Below, one piece after another: positions 1 to 9,612 of a stretch of 64,000 nucleotides of DNA. The notes beneath the pieces are model-generated. The model was not told the origin of the DNA. It made no database searches and saw nothing but the letters and a program-made list of their open reading frames with translations. Both the position numbers and the translations under genes were made by a program. This DNA comes from Blautia sp. SC05B48 (lineage in GTDB: Bacteria; Bacillota; Clostridia; Lachnospirales; Lachnospiraceae). Within the stretch, counting starts at the first letter, position 1; every line of letters begins with the position of its first letter. The DNA is taken from contig NZ_CP040518.1 in the NCBI RefSeq assembly GCF_005848555.1, positions 62,001 to 126,000 of the forward strand. The letters run 5' to 3'.

Positions 1-147
1 CTGTGTGCAGGCCTCTGTTGTGATTGTGAAGCCCTGCGGTACAGGAAGACCGAGGTTTGTCATCTCAGCAAGGTTGGCACCTTTGCCGCCCAGAAGATTT
101 CTCATAGTAGCATTACCTTCTGTAAACATGTAAACCCATTTTGCCAT
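1..147 (-). CDS. ppdK: Pyruvate, phosphate dikinase, N-terminal 49 residues (cut by window edge)
   Basis: This is the 5' end of a gene that continues past the left window edge. The 49 visible residues start MAKWVYMF and contain [20 protein letters not shown], the N-terminal ATP-grasp signature of pyruvate, phosphate dikinase. The enzyme interconverts pyruvate, ATP and phosphate with phosphoenolpyruvate, AMP and pyrophosphate in the cytoplasm, and is common in anaerobic Clostridia as a glycolytic or gluconeogenic step. The start at 147 is preceded by an AGGAGG ribosome binding site (158-163). A PEP synthase would share the GGKGAN motif, but the [14 protein letters not shown] context favours PpdK. 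Confidence 0.87.
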   Translation of the reverse strand, partial: MAKWVYMFTEGNATMRNLLGGKGANLAEMTNLGLPVPQGFTITTEACTQ

Positions 148-213
148 TTTACATTTTCCTCCTAATTATTGTTCTTTAAAACATAAAAATGTATGTTTTC
201 TACGCACATAATT

Positions 214-242
214 ATTGTATAGATTTCTCCTTCATTAGTCAA
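214..242 (-). promoter_or_regulatory. Sigma-A-type promoter of ppdK
   Basis: On the minus strand TTGACT (237-242) and TACAAT (214-219) are separated by 17 bases. Transcription would start near 207 and give a leader of about 60 nt. That leader carries a small AT hairpin (AAAACATA / TATGTTTT). Confidence 0.65.
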
Positions 243-417
243 GGTTATTCTTCCAAAAAACAGCAATTTCTCTTGGTAAATCTGACAGATTTTCCAGTTA
301 TTTTTTCCATGGATCGTATTTTTCTCGTTATCGTCTGTAAAATGTGCTAAAATAGAAAAAAACATGCAGCAATTCCGGGGTAATATTACCCGAATGCTGT
401 CATACAGGAGGTTTATC

Positions 418-1296
418 ATGACACGAACGATTGAAAACAGCTTTCTTAAGATTTCCGTTTCCGACCACGGTGCTGAACTCACCGGAATCTATGACAAGAC
501 TAATGACAGGGAGATCCTCTGGCAGGCAGATCCGGCTTACTGGAAACGCCATGCGCCTGTACTTTTTCCCAACGTGGGACGTAACTACAAAGATATCTGG
601 CGTCTGAACGGAAAGGAATATCCTTCCAGACAGCACGGCTTTGCAAGGGACAGCGATTTTATCTGCACGGATATTACCGATACTTCCCTTTCCTTTGTCC
701 TTAAGTCCTCCGAAGAAACCCTGAAGGTTTATCCGTTTGCTTTCGCTCTGAAGATCACCTACACTCTGAAGGAGCATGACCTGGACGTATGCTGGGAAGT
801 AGTTAATAATGATTCTGAAACTATGTATTTTACCATCGGCGGCCATCCGGCATTCCGTGTTCCGGTACGTGAAGGAGAATCCCAGAGCGATTACCGTCTT
901 GCTTTTGAAGGCCTGGACGTTCTTACCTATCTCCTCATCGATACGTCTGCAGGAACAGTCATTGCTGACGAGCCACATACACTTTCCCTTGAAAACGGAA
1001 CCTGTTCCATTGCTCCTCATATGTTTGATAAAGACGCTCTTGTTTTTGATAACGGCCAGATCCAAAAGGCCGGTATCCTCTTCCCGGACGGAACTCCATA
1101 TCTGACACTTACCAGTGAGGGCTTCCCGAATTTCGGTATCTGGTCCGTACCCGGTGCTCCCTTTGTATGCCTGGAGCCGTGGATGGGACGCTGTGATGAC
1201 TGTGGTTTTGAAAAATCGCTCTCTGAAAAAAATAATATCAACGTTCTGAAACCGGATGAAGAGTTTATTAAAAGCTATCAGATTACCGTCCACTGA
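418..1296 (+). CDS. Aldose 1-epimerase (mutarotase) family protein
   Basis: A 292-residue protein of the LacX/YeaD-like branch of the galactose mutarotase family, which interconverts alpha and beta anomers of sugars or acts on related hexoses. Visible family features are the N-terminal VSDHGAELTGIYDK, the conserved GGHPAFRVP with the catalytic-type histidine, and CLEPWMGRCD near the C-terminus. The reading frame is open upstream to 364. However, AGGAGG lies 7 bases before the ATG at 418 and nothing usable precedes 364, so 418 is chosen. It faces the alpha-galactosidase across a shared terminator, so a role in galactose metabolism is plausible but unproven. Confidence 0.82.
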   Translation: MTRTIENSFLKISVSDHGAELTGIYDKTNDREILWQADPAYWKRHAPVLFPNVGRNYKDIWRLNGKEYPSRQHGFARDSDFICTDITDTSLSFVLKSSEETLKVYPFAFALKITYTLKEHDLDVCWEVVNNDSETMYFTIGGHPAFRVPVREGESQSDYRLAFEGLDVLTYLLIDTSAGTVIADEPHTLSLENGTCSIAPHMFDKDALVFDNGQIQKAGILFPDGTPYLTLTSEGFPNFGIWSVPGAPFVCLEPWMGRCDDCGFEKSLSEKNNINVLKPDEEFIKSYQITVH

Positions 1297-1342
1297 TCTT
1301 ATAATTCTCAGAATACATAATATTTCATCACAAACGATCAAA

Positions 1343-1398
1343 AAATCCGCCGATCAGACAGTTATCAGAGAACTGTTCGATCCGGCGGATCTTTTATT
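1343..1398. terminator. Bidirectional terminator between mutarotase and alpha-galactosidase genes
   Basis: The arms ATCCGCCGATC and GATCCGGCGGAT (within 1345-1390) form a strong stem with an inner AACTGT/ACAGTT pairing. T-rich tracts follow on the plus side and A-rich ones precede, so it can terminate both converging genes. Confidence 0.8.
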
Positions 1399-1432
1399 TT
1401 ATCTTTATTTCACAGATTAAAAAGGCTCTGTT

Positions 1433-3613
1433 TTATTCTCGCACAAAATGATACTGATAAGCTCTGTACTCCCCAAACTCTGCTGGAAGCGGCATTCCAC
1501 CATGCATCAGAGCAGCTCCGGAATAGATCCTGCCGGTAGCCTGTTCCTTATACAGAGCACTCTCATCAAGTCCGCGAAGCTGCACATAATTCACAGTCAT
1601 GTTTCCATGGATCTCCTCCATGACAACATTGAGCAGAACTTCTTCCTGAGAATTTCCAACGATCTCCCATGCACAGATCTCACTCTTAAACGGATCTGTC
1701 AGGCGATAGTATCGTCCGTTCTGGATCAGTGGCGCATACTTACGGAATTCCCCGATCTGGCTGCGGACCTCGTCTTTTTCTTCCTCAGTCAGCTTCAGAA
1801 GATCCAGCTCGTAGCCGAAGGTTCCGGACATGGCAACCACACCTCTGGTATGTAACGGAGTGATCCTTCCTGTCTGATGGTTCGGCACTGCAGACACATG
1901 TGCTCCCATGGCCGATACCGGATATCCGAAGGAAGTGCCATACTGGATTCGAAGCCTGTCAACAGCATCAGAGTTGTCGCTGCACCAGATCTGCGGTGTG
2001 TAATACAGCATGCCTGCGTCAAATCTTCCGCCACCGCCGCTGCAGCCCTCGATCAGAAGATCCGGATAACGGTTCACCATACGGTCCAGAAAATCGTACA
2101 ATCCCAGGACATAATCATACATTACACGTCCCTGATCCTTGGTCATTACGGAAAATACATCCATCAGGCTTCGATTCATGTCCCATTTAACGTACTCAAT
2201 ATTGGCATTATCCAATACCGCACTGATCTGTCCGAAGATTCCATCTACAACTTCTTTTCTGGAAAAATCAAGTACCAGCTGATTTCTGGACCTCACTGGT
2301 TTTCTTCCCGGAATCGTAAGTGCCCAGTCCGGATGCTCGCGGTAAAGATCACTGTCCTCAGAGATCATCTCCGGCTCGACCCAGATACCGAATTTCACTC
2401 CGAGGTCATTGACTCTTTTTACCAGTCCGCCGAGAGTCTCTCCAAGCTTCTTCTCATTAACATACCAGTCCCCAAGACCACTGTTGTCATCGTCACGTTT
2501 TCCAAACCAACCGTCATCCAGAACCAGCATATCGATACCAAGGCTCTTTGCCTCTTTTGCCAGATTATATAAAGTCTCCCCTGTAAAATCAAAATATGCT
2601 GCCTCCCAGCTGTTTACCAGTACCGGACGAATCGCTGTTTTATATTTGCCGCGGCAGATATGGTGACGGATGCAGCTGTGCAGATTCTGGGAAAGACGGT
2701 TCATTCCCTGATCTGTGTAGCTTAAGATCACCTCAGGCGCATAGAAGGTCTCCCCGGCTTCCAGCGGATACCGGAAGCACTCCTCCTGTACACCAAGGAG
2801 CATTCTTGTCTGATTGTACTGATCCTTCAGAACCTCACCCTGGAAATTTCCACTGTATACAAAGGACATAGCATAGCAACCTCCATGATCCTCTGTAGTG
2901 TCCTTTTCTGCCAGGATCATCATCGGATTATACTGATGGCTGGATGTACCACGGACACTGCCGATCATCTGACTTCCGTGTGCTACCGGAACCCTCTGCA
3001 GATTCCGTTCCATGGCATGTCTTCCGTAAAAAGTAAGCAGGTCATAATCTCCGTAAAGAAAATCCAGTTCTGCGGACATCACCTTATTCACATAGATCTT
3101 CTCACTGCTCTGATTACGGACATAGACGCTTCTCGTAATGATATCCAGTTCCGGAAGTACACCGTAAAGAAGCATGGCCTCCACGCCGGTAGCCGGATCC
3201 TCCAGTACGATCTCCAGAGTCTGTGCCTCATCGTTCTCCGCATAAACAGCCGGAAGCCCCGGAAGGCTGTATTTACCGTCACGGATAGTATAGTTCTTGT
3301 AACGCATATCACAGCTCATGCTTCCGTCACCGTTTTCCAGCATCAGTGATGCACTGCGGAAATCTCCGTTTCCGTAGCAGGAAAGCTCCTGTGGAAGAGA
3401 GTCCATGGAATAGGTTCTGTCTGTTCCCGCATCATAGGGATTTCCGGAAAATCCTCTGTCATAGTAAGTCAGAAGATAATCCATGCAGCCTTCTGCCTTT
3501 TTACCATAATAGAGATGAAGAAGAAATCCGTACTGATCCACCTGCATCTGATATGTAGTTTCTTTTGTCTGCAGGGTAAACGTTCTGTCTTTCTCGCAGT
3601 AGATGATTCCCAT
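1433..3613 (-). CDS. Alpha-galactosidase, glycoside hydrolase family 36
   Basis: A 726-residue enzyme that hydrolyses terminal alpha-1,6-galactosyl residues in raffinose, stachyose or melibiose. Length and motifs fit clan D family 36: DDGWFGKRDDD (about 366-376), the nucleophile motif KWDMNR with Asp 478, and WCSDNSDA with the acid/base Asp near 546. GCSGGGGRFD supplies the substrate-binding loop. No signal peptide is seen, so it should act in the cytoplasm on imported oligosaccharides. An AGGAGG-like site precedes the ATG. It is the last gene of an operon with two permeases and a binding protein, 27 nt after the MalG-type permease. Confidence 0.95.
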   Translation of the reverse strand: MGIIYCEKDRTFTLQTKETTYQMQVDQYGFLLHLYYGKKAEGCMDYLLTYYDRGFSGNPYDAGTDRTYSMDSLPQELSCYGNGDFRSASLMLENGDGSMSCDMRYKNYTIRDGKYSLPGLPAVYAENDEAQTLEIVLEDPATGVEAMLLYGVLPELDIITRSVYVRNQSSEKIYVNKVMSAELDFLYGDYDLLTFYGRHAMERNLQRVPVAHGSQMIGSVRGTSSHQYNPMMILAEKDTTEDHGGCYAMSFVYSGNFQGEVLKDQYNQTRMLLGVQEECFRYPLEAGETFYAPEVILSYTDQGMNRLSQNLHSCIRHHICRGKYKTAIRPVLVNSWEAAYFDFTGETLYNLAKEAKSLGIDMLVLDDGWFGKRDDDNSGLGDWYVNEKKLGETLGGLVKRVNDLGVKFGIWVEPEMISEDSDLYREHPDWALTIPGRKPVRSRNQLVLDFSRKEVVDGIFGQISAVLDNANIEYVKWDMNRSLMDVFSVMTKDQGRVMYDYVLGLYDFLDRMVNRYPDLLIEGCSGGGGRFDAGMLYYTPQIWCSDNSDAVDRLRIQYGTSFGYPVSAMGAHVSAVPNHQTGRITPLHTRGVVAMSGTFGYELDLLKLTEEEKDEVRSQIGEFRKYAPLIQNGRYYRLTDPFKSEICAWEIVGNSQEEVLLNVVMEEIHGNMTVNYVQLRGLDESALYKEQATGRIYSGAALMHGGMPLPAEFGEYRAYQYHFVRE

Positions 3614-3640
3614 ATGTGAATCCTCCTTTTTCTTGTGTTT

Positions 3641-4483
3641 TTATTTTACGGCACCGTTTACAACACCATTTAAAATGTGCTTCTGGCAGATCAGATAAAA
3701 CAGAAGGATCGGAAGCAGTGCCAGCAGATAAGAGGCAAACGCAAGGTTATAGTTTGTTCCGAACTGAGTCTGGAAATTCAGCTGTGCCAGAGGCAATGTG
3801 GTTCCACCTGTAGATCCGGACATGATAACCAGCGGAGTCATAACATCATTCCAAGTTCCAAGCGCTGTCAGAACTGCCACTGTGGCATGCATCGGCTTCA
3901 TGATCGGAAAGATGATCTTCCAGTATGTTTTCCAGGTGCTGGCTCCATCCACACAGGCGGCCTCCTCAAGGGCCATCGGAATGTTTGTCAGATATCCGGA
4001 ATAAAGAAGCACGTTCATAGGCATATAAAATACCGTATAAAGAATGATCACACCGACTTTGTTATCAAGCCCCATCTCAGCAGTCTGCTTTACAAGCGGC
4101 ATCATCAGGATAGCAAACGGAACAAACATACCGCTCACTACATAGAGATAGATAAATTTATAAAATTTACTTCTCTTGTTTCTGGCTATAGCATAACCTA
4201 AAAGTGAATGAATTACAATAGCAAGAACCACTGTGATCACAGTGATCAATACACTGTTTCCAAGAGAATGCCAGAAGTCTGTTACCTCCATAGCTTCCCT
4301 GAAATTGGCAAGACTGAATTTCTGCGGCAGAGACAGGATCCCGGCTACACTGTTGGTCATCTCTGTCGGCTGCTTGAATGCGATCACAATTGTCATATAA
4401 AGCGGAAATACCACTGTGATAAGGCCAAGGATCAGAAGGATCGTTACCGGCCAGTTCGCTTTTTCCCTTACTTTCGTTTTCAT
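3641..4483 (-). CDS. Carbohydrate ABC transporter permease, MalG type
   Basis: A 280-residue membrane protein with about six hydrophobic segments. It carries the EAA loop typical of binding-protein-dependent permeases (EEAACVDGASTWKTYWKIIFP). It pairs with the next MalF-type permease to import an oligosaccharide, presumably the galactoside cut by the adjacent alpha-galactosidase. The start overlaps the stop of the upstream permease by one base, so the two are translationally coupled. No ATPase is encoded here; such importers usually borrow a shared MsmK-like ATPase encoded elsewhere. Confidence 0.92.
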   Translation of the reverse strand: MKTKVREKANWPVTILLILGLITVVFPLYMTIVIAFKQPTEMTNSVAGILSLPQKFSLANFREAMEVTDFWHSLGNSVLITVITVVLAIVIHSLLGYAIARNKRSKFYKFIYLYVVSGMFVPFAILMMPLVKQTAEMGLDNKVGVIILYTVFYMPMNVLLYSGYLTNIPMALEEAACVDGASTWKTYWKIIFPIMKPMHATVAVLTALGTWNDVMTPLVIMSGSTGGTTLPLAQLNFQTQFGTNYNLAFASYLLALLPILLFYLICQKHILNGVVNGAVK

Positions 4484-5361
4484 TACAGCTGCTCCTCCTT
4501 TTTCCCTGTGATAGTCAACTGCATTGCAGAAATGATCACGATCACAATAAAGAATATAACCGCATTGGCACTCTGGAATCCAAACTGACCGCCACTCATA
4601 CCATTGTTATAGATCAGATAGGAAATGGATTCTGTACTCTGTGCAGGACCACCTTTTGTCAAAGCCATGATCTGATCAAATACCATCAGGAAGTTTTTCA
4701 CACAGAGAACCATGTTGATACTGAAAAACGGAACGATCAGTGGGAATGTCAGGTAACGGAACTTACTGAATCCGGTAGCACCATCAATAGCTCCTGCCTC
4801 GTATACATCCTCCGGCACTGTCTGAAGCCCGGAAATATAGATGATCGTATTCATTGCAATGGACTGCCATGCACACACGATCACGATGGCTACCCATGCA
4901 AGGCTCGTACTGGAAAGCATGCTGGAAGACAATGTTTTATTTCCGACCATCTTTCCGAATGCAGGCAGGATATATGTAAAGAAATAATTGAAAATATATC
5001 CTACGACCAGTGCGCCAAGTACATTAGGAATAAAATAAGCTCCACGCAGTGCACTCTTGAAACGGATCTTGCTGTTCAGTCCAAGTGCCAGGATCAGGCT
5101 GAGTACATTCGTTACGATAGTTGCCACGATGGCCAGCTTAAAGGTAAACAGATAGGAACCGCCAACACGGCTGTCTGTAAAAAGATCCTTATAGTTTCGA
5201 AGCCCTACCCAGTCATAGCTTCCATAGCCTTTAAAGTTTGTAAAGCTGTAGATCACACCCTTGATCAGAGGCAGTGTGTTAAAGCAGAAAAATAATGCCA
5301 CGATCGGAATGGTGATCAGAAGAAAGGTCAGCTTTCTTCCACTCATAGATTTTTTTCCCAT
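4483..5361 (-). CDS. Carbohydrate ABC transporter permease, MalF type
   Basis: A 292-residue integral membrane subunit of the same importer. The EAA loop is visible as YEAGAIDGATGFSKFRYLTFPLI. The N-terminus MGKKSMSGRKLTFLL leads into the first membrane span without a signal peptide, as usual for MsmF-like proteins. The gene starts 2 nt after the stop of the binding-protein gene and ends one base inside the next permease, which shows a tight operon. Confidence 0.92.
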   Translation of the reverse strand: MGKKSMSGRKLTFLLITIPIVALFFCFNTLPLIKGVIYSFTNFKGYGSYDWVGLRNYKDLFTDSRVGGSYLFTFKLAIVATIVTNVLSLILALGLNSKIRFKSALRGAYFIPNVLGALVVGYIFNYFFTYILPAFGKMVGNKTLSSSMLSSTSLAWVAIVIVCAWQSIAMNTIIYISGLQTVPEDVYEAGAIDGATGFSKFRYLTFPLIVPFFSINMVLCVKNFLMVFDQIMALTKGGPAQSTESISYLIYNNGMSGGQFGFQSANAVIFFIVIVIISAMQLTITGKKEEQL

Positions 5362-5363
5362 GA

Positions 5364-6659
5364 TCAGTTCTCTCCTTCCCCGTTCTTCTCCTCATAGTCC
5401 TGTACTTTACGGATAATGTCACGGTTATATCTTGTCCAGTCTGTATCAAATTTTTTCAGGAATGCATCTTTATCCTTTTTCATCAGGAAGGTCTGTATCT
5501 GTGCATCCACAGCCATCTCTGTAGGATAATAATGATCCTGGTAGTCGGCCATCCTTCCCTCTTCTATGTATTCCTTCATACCATCCAGAGTAGCGGGAAG
5601 TGTGAAATCACCCTCTTTGCATGGAACTGCCTTCTGGTCATCCAGATATGTCTGTACATTTTCATCCTCAAGGAGAAAATCCAGCACTTCATAGGCAGCT
5701 TCCTTATTCTCACAGTCATTCATCACACAGAACTGAAGGTCAACTCCGGAATTCAGTTTGTTTTCTGACGGATCATTGCTTGCCGGTGTCACAAAAGAAT
5801 CAATATCCATATCCGGGTTTACACTCTGGATCTGCGGGATCGCATAGCTTCCGATGGGATACATGGCAGCTTCCCCTTTTGCAAAAGCGGTGCAGGCTCC
5901 ATTGTAATCATAGGCAAAGGGATCATCCGGTCCATACTGGATAAGCTCCAGCATACGGTCTGCTACTTCCTTATACTCTTTTTCAAAAGTAGTTTTTCCT
6001 TGGTTTACCTGATGGCATACATCAGATGGTGCAAGATCCACCGAAATAGAATTCCACGGTGCAAGACAGGTCCAAGTATCTTTAAATCCGAAATAAAGCG
6101 GCTGGATACCTGCATCCTGGATTTTCTGGCAAAGGCTCATAAATTCATCCCATGTAGTCGGGATCTGCCAGCCATGCTCCTTGAAAAGCTCACGATTGTA
6201 AAGGATCCCGGCGGCATTGGCCACGTAAGGAACCGCATAGACTCCGTCTTCCGGAACGAATTCCAGCGCTTTATCAATTTCTTTATATGCATCTTTGATC
6301 GAATCCAGTCCCTGATAATCGGAAATATCCATCAGCATATCAGAATCAATAAAATTGGAAAAGTTAACATCGCCTCCGATTCCGATGATATCCGGATTGT
6401 CCTCACGGATAAATCTTGTCTTCAACACAGTCATAGCATCGTTTGGGGATTCGATGGTAAGATGGATATCATCATGAGTGGCATTGAATTTTTCTTCCAG
6501 CTTTTCAAATGCCTTGACTGCTTCCGGTTTATACTGCACAAGTTCGATCTCTGTCTTTCCGCTGTCCTTTTTACCTGTGCCGCATCCGCTCAATGTAACG
6601 GAAGCTGCCATGGTAAAAGCAAGTCCCATACAGAGGATCCATTTACTTCTGTTGCGCAT
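5364..6659 (-). CDS. ABC transporter substrate-binding lipoprotein for sugars
   Basis: A 431-residue extracellular solute-binding protein (family 1) anchored as a lipoprotein. The N-terminus MRNRSKWILCMGLAF is followed by the lipobox LSGCG, so Cys is the expected lipidated residue. The frame is open for 23 further codons upstream, but a GGAAGGAG site lies just before the ATG at 6659, so that start is chosen. It should deliver galactosides to the two permeases downstream. The gene is first in the operon and divergent from an AraC-type regulator, which likely activates it. Confidence 0.9.
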   Translation of the reverse strand: MRNRSKWILCMGLAFTMAASVTLSGCGTGKKDSGKTEIELVQYKPEAVKAFEKLEEKFNATHDDIHLTIESPNDAMTVLKTRFIREDNPDIIGIGGDVNFSNFIDSDMLMDISDYQGLDSIKDAYKEIDKALEFVPEDGVYAVPYVANAAGILYNRELFKEHGWQIPTTWDEFMSLCQKIQDAGIQPLYFGFKDTWTCLAPWNSISVDLAPSDVCHQVNQGKTTFEKEYKEVADRMLELIQYGPDDPFAYDYNGACTAFAKGEAAMYPIGSYAIPQIQSVNPDMDIDSFVTPASNDPSENKLNSGVDLQFCVMNDCENKEAAYEVLDFLLEDENVQTYLDDQKAVPCKEGDFTLPATLDGMKEYIEEGRMADYQDHYYPTEMAVDAQIQTFLMKKDKDAFLKKFDTDWTRYNRDIIRKVQDYEEKNGEGEN

Positions 6660-6787
6660 CTTGTAATGCTCCTTCCTTTTCCTTTTATTTGATAAGTCGG
6701 ATATCACCCATTTAACTGATATGGCCATCCGGGTTCTCCAATACTTATTCTCTGGTTTCTTTTTTCTGAAATCTATTTTAACATAGC

Positions 6788-6803
6788 TTTATGCTTGCAT
6801 AAA
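6788..6803. promoter_or_regulatory. Dyad TTTATGC-TT-GCATAAA upstream of the sugar operon
   Basis: A perfect 7-bp inverted repeat with a 2-bp centre in the 460-bp divergent intergenic region, about 130 bp before the binding-protein start. It is a candidate operator for the divergent regulator or for a LacI-type protein. Confidence 0.4.
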
Positions 6804-6933
6804 TAGCAGCGTTTTTCTTGTTTTATATCAAAATGCAATTTTTCTCTGTCTTCATTAAAGTCATCTAGCATTTTGATATATTTTATACCTATATCACTAC
6901 TTTTATCTAAAATTAGTATATTCCAGATTTATC

Positions 6934-6968
6934 GAAAATCAATAGGTTTCTCGAGAAACTTGATTTTC
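6934..6968. promoter_or_regulatory. Nested inverted repeats around a 14-bp palindrome
   Basis: GTTTCTCGAGAAAC at 6946-6959 is a perfect 14-bp palindrome. It is enclosed by GAAAATCAA (6934-6942) and TTGATTTTC (6960-6968). It sits midway between the divergent sugar operon and the AraC-type gene and is a good operator candidate. The remainder of 6660-7047 is AT-rich with nothing else recognised. Confidence 0.45.
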
Positions 6969-7047
6969 TCACAAAGTTTGATCGATTATTTTTCTCTTTT
7001 TTGTATATTTTACAGGCTGTCTTTGTAATTACATTTTTATACATATG

Positions 7048-7077
7048 TTGAAGTTCCCTGCTGTTTTAATGTATAAT
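7048..7077 (+). promoter_or_regulatory. Promoter of the AraC-type regulator gene
   Basis: TTGAAG (7048-7053) and TATAAT (7072-7077) are spaced by 18 bases. The -10 overlaps an upstream in-frame ATG at 7076, so that ATG cannot be the start used from this promoter. Confidence 0.65.
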
Positions 7078-7120
7078 GTTACTGAAACCTGACAAGATCA
7101 TGCGCCTAAAGGATAAAAAT

Positions 7121-7993
7121 ATGAATGACCTTCTCTTCTCCGTTTTTCCAAATGAAAACTTTGTTGATATCGGACTATATCAATACGGCTGGGAGCACTG
7201 CACTCCGGCACATTCATTCGGCCCGGCCGCACGAAACCATTATATTTTTCATTATGTGATCTCCGGTACAGGAACTCTGATGGCAGACAATTCCGCAGGA
7301 GAGACCATCACCTATCAGGTAAAAAGCGGCCAGGGTTTCATGCTTTTTCCCGGTCAGATCAACACCTACATTGCAGATACCGACTTTCCATGGGAGTACA
7401 CCTGGGTGGAATTTGACGGACTCCGGGCAAAAGAGATCGTGGAAACTGCAGGTTTAAGTCAGGACCATCCGGTCTATCACAGCCACTCTGCAGATCTCCG
7501 CCAGAAAATGATGGAGGAAATGCTTTATATCAGCCATAATTCCCAGGAATCACCCTTCCATCTTATCGGACATACCTGGCTTTTTCTGGATTACTTTATG
7601 CGCTCTGCTGAAACTGTCCGCATGAAACAGGATGGAAGTATCCGTGATTTTTATATCAAGGAAGCGCTCTCTTTTATTGAACAGAATTTCCAGAATGATA
7701 TTTCCATTGAGGATATCGCAGCCTGCTGCGGCCTGAACCGAAGCTACTTCGGCAAGATCTTCCACGACACCATCGGACGTTCTCCCCAGGAATTTCTGAT
7801 CAGCTATCGCATGACCAAAGCTGCAGAACTTCTTAAGATCACAGCCCTGTCTATCGCAGATATCGGAAATGCAGTCGGATATCCCAATCAGCTGCATTTT
7901 TCCCGGGCTTTCAAAAATATATACGGAATTTCGCCAAGAAACTGGCGGATGAAAAACAGACTTGTTGAAAAAAAGCCTCCGGCCAGGAAATAG
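7121..7993 (+). CDS. AraC-family transcriptional regulator with N-terminal cupin
   Basis: A 290-residue regulator. Residues about 20-130 form the AraC-type sugar-binding cupin (HSFGPAARNHYIFHYVISG, then GQGFMLFPGQ). The C-terminal 100 residues hold two helix-turn-helix units: IEDIAACCGLNRSYFGKIF, and a second ending in the AraC signature with FSRAFKNIYGISPRNWR. It is divergent from the galactoside importer and alpha-galactosidase, like MsmR/RafR-type activators, so it probably senses a galactoside and activates that operon. The start at 7121 has AAAGGA upstream and lies downstream of the promoter. Confidence 0.9.
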   Translation: MNDLLFSVFPNENFVDIGLYQYGWEHCTPAHSFGPAARNHYIFHYVISGTGTLMADNSAGETITYQVKSGQGFMLFPGQINTYIADTDFPWEYTWVEFDGLRAKEIVETAGLSQDHPVYHSHSADLRQKMMEEMLYISHNSQESPFHLIGHTWLFLDYFMRSAETVRMKQDGSIRDFYIKEALSFIEQNFQNDISIEDIAACCGLNRSYFGKIFHDTIGRSPQEFLISYRMTKAAELLKITALSIADIGNAVGYPNQLHFSRAFKNIYGISPRNWRMKNRLVEKKPPARK

Positions 7994-8006
7994 CCGGAGG
8001 TTTTTT
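7972..8006. terminator. Bidirectional terminator between the AraC-type gene and glyQS
   Basis: The stem CCTCCGGC / GCCGGAGG (7977-7984, 7993-8000) is followed by TTTTTT on the plus strand and preceded by AAAAAAA, which is the U tract for the minus direction. The regulator's own stop codon lies inside the hairpin. Confidence 0.85.
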
Positions 8007-8024
8007 ATTAAAAAATATATTTAC

Positions 8025-9419
8025 TTAAAATGTAAATTTATCAGCAAAGTATGCGTCAAGCTCATCGATCTTCACACGTACCTGCTCCATAGTGTCACGG
8101 TCACGGACTGTAACTGCACCGTCATTTTCAGACTCGAAGTCATAAGTGATACAGAAAGGAGTACCGATCTCATCCTGTCTGCGGTAACGTTTACCGATGT
8201 TTCCACGGTCATCGTACTCACAGTTGTACTTCTTGGAAAGCTGCTGGTAGATCTTCTCAGCACCCTCGTTAAGCTTCTTGGAAAGCGGAAGCACACCGAT
8301 CTTAACCGGTGCAAGTACCGGATGGAAATGAAGGACTGTACGGACATCGTTCTTCTCTGCATCCAGAACTTCCTCATCGTAAGCGCTGCAGAGGAAAGCA
8401 AGTACCATACGGTCTGCTCCAAGTGACGGCTCGATAACGTATGGGATATATTTCTGTTTCTTCTCATCATCAAAGTATGTGAGATCCTGACCGGATACAT
8501 TCTGATGCTGTGTCAGGTCATAATCTGTTCTGTCAGCGATTCCCCAGAGCTCACCCCATCCGAATGGGAAAAGGAATTCCACATCTGTGGTAGCCTTGCT
8601 GTAGAAGCTCAGCTCTTCCTTATCATGGTCACGGTAACGAACCTCATCATCCTTAAGTCCGAGAGCACTCAGCCAGTCAAGGCAGAACTTCTTCCAGTAT
8701 GCAAACCACTCAAGATCTGTATCCGGCTCACAGAAGAACTCAAGCTCCATCTGCTCGAACTCACGGGTACGGAATGTGAAGTTACCCGGTGTGATCTCGT
8801 TACGGAAGGATTTACCGATCTGGCCGATACCAAACGGAATCTTTTTACGGGATGTTCTCTGTACGTTCTTGAAGTTTACGAAAATACCCTGTGCAGTCTC
8901 CGGTCTTAAATATACAGTATTCTTGGCATCCTCGGTAACACCCTGGAATGTCTTGAACATCAGGTTGAACTGACGGATATCTGTGAAGTTGTGTTTACCA
9001 CAGCTCGGACATCCTACCTCGTGTTCCTTGATGAACTCCATCATCTTCTCCTGGGACCATGCATCTACACTTCCCTCAATGGCAATGTCATGCTCTGCAC
9101 AGAAGTCCTCAATGAGCTTATCTGCACGGAAACGCTCGTGGCACTCTTTACAGTCCATAAGAGGATCAGAAAATCCGCCAAGATGTCCGGAAGCGATCCA
9201 TGTCTGCGGGTTCATAAGGATTGCACAGTCAACACCTACATTGTACGGAGACTCCTGAATGAATTTCTGCCACCATGCACGTTTTACGTTATTTTTAAGC
9301 TCTACACCAAGATTTCCATAATCCCATGTGTTTGCCAGGCCGCCGTAGATCTCGGAACCCGGGTAAACAAATCCTCTGGCTTTTGCAAGAGCTACTATCT
9401 TTTCCATTGTCTTTTCCAT
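8025..9419 (-). CDS. glyQS: Glycyl-tRNA synthetase, dimeric class II type
   Basis: A 464-residue enzyme that charges tRNA-Gly with glycine in the cytoplasm. N-terminal motifs [20 protein letters not shown] and the class II core ([18 protein letters not shown]) identify the single-chain alpha2 GlyRS rather than the two-gene bacterial form. A zinc-type cluster ([11 protein letters not shown] and CPSCGKHNF) is present. The C-terminal anticodon-binding domain contains [20 protein letters not shown]. The ATG at 9419 follows AGAGGAG, so the 12 upstream in-frame codons are not used. No T-box leader is recognisable in the short 5' region. Confidence 0.96.
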   Translation of the reverse strand: MEKTMEKIVALAKARGFVYPGSEIYGGLANTWDYGNLGVELKNNVKRAWWQKFIQESPYNVGVDCAILMNPQTWIASGHLGGFSDPLMDCKECHERFRADKLIEDFCAEHDIAIEGSVDAWSQEKMMEFIKEHEVGCPSCGKHNFTDIRQFNLMFKTFQGVTEDAKNTVYLRPETAQGIFVNFKNVQRTSRKKIPFGIGQIGKSFRNEITPGNFTFRTREFEQMELEFFCEPDTDLEWFAYWKKFCLDWLSALGLKDDEVRYRDHDKEELSFYSKATTDVEFLFPFGWGELWGIADRTDYDLTQHQNVSGQDLTYFDDEKKQKYIPYVIEPSLGADRMVLAFLCSAYDEEVLDAEKNDVRTVLHFHPVLAPVKIGVLPLSKKLNEGAEKIYQQLSKKYNCEYDDRGNIGKRYRRQDEIGTPFCITYDFESENDGAVTVRDRDTMEQVRVKIDELDAYFADKFTF

Positions 9420-9505
9420 GATTTCTCTCCTCTTGACTTGCAGCTGTTCCGCCAAATGCGTCCGGAAAACCCCGGAAAAGCTGCCTTTTTTACATTTTTG
9501 GTCTT

Positions 9506-9534
9506 ATTATACTAGTATCCTCATGATTTTTCAA
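9506..9534 (-). promoter_or_regulatory. Sigma-A promoter of glyQS
   Basis: TTGAAA (9529-9534) and TATAAT (9506-9511) have a 17-base spacer and would give a leader of about 80 nt. Confidence 0.75.
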
Positions 9535-9612
9535 GGATATTTCCATATGCATTGCATCCTGTCCTGCTTTTGAAAAATAAATCGTTACGGTTATTCCGCA
9601 GCCGGCAGGGAT

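Noticed and set aside
400-1341. Long open frame of 313 codons antisense to the mutarotase gene
   Set aside because: No ribosome site; it mirrors the codon pattern of the real plus-strand gene, which has clear family motifs.
1877-2572. Open frame of 231 codons on the plus strand inside the alpha-galactosidase gene
   Set aside because: Antisense shadow; low-complexity His/Ile-rich translation with no family likeness.
9420-9612. Possible T-box riboswitch before glyQS
   Set aside because: The leader is only about 80 nt after the promoter and contains no T-box sequence or antiterminator pair.
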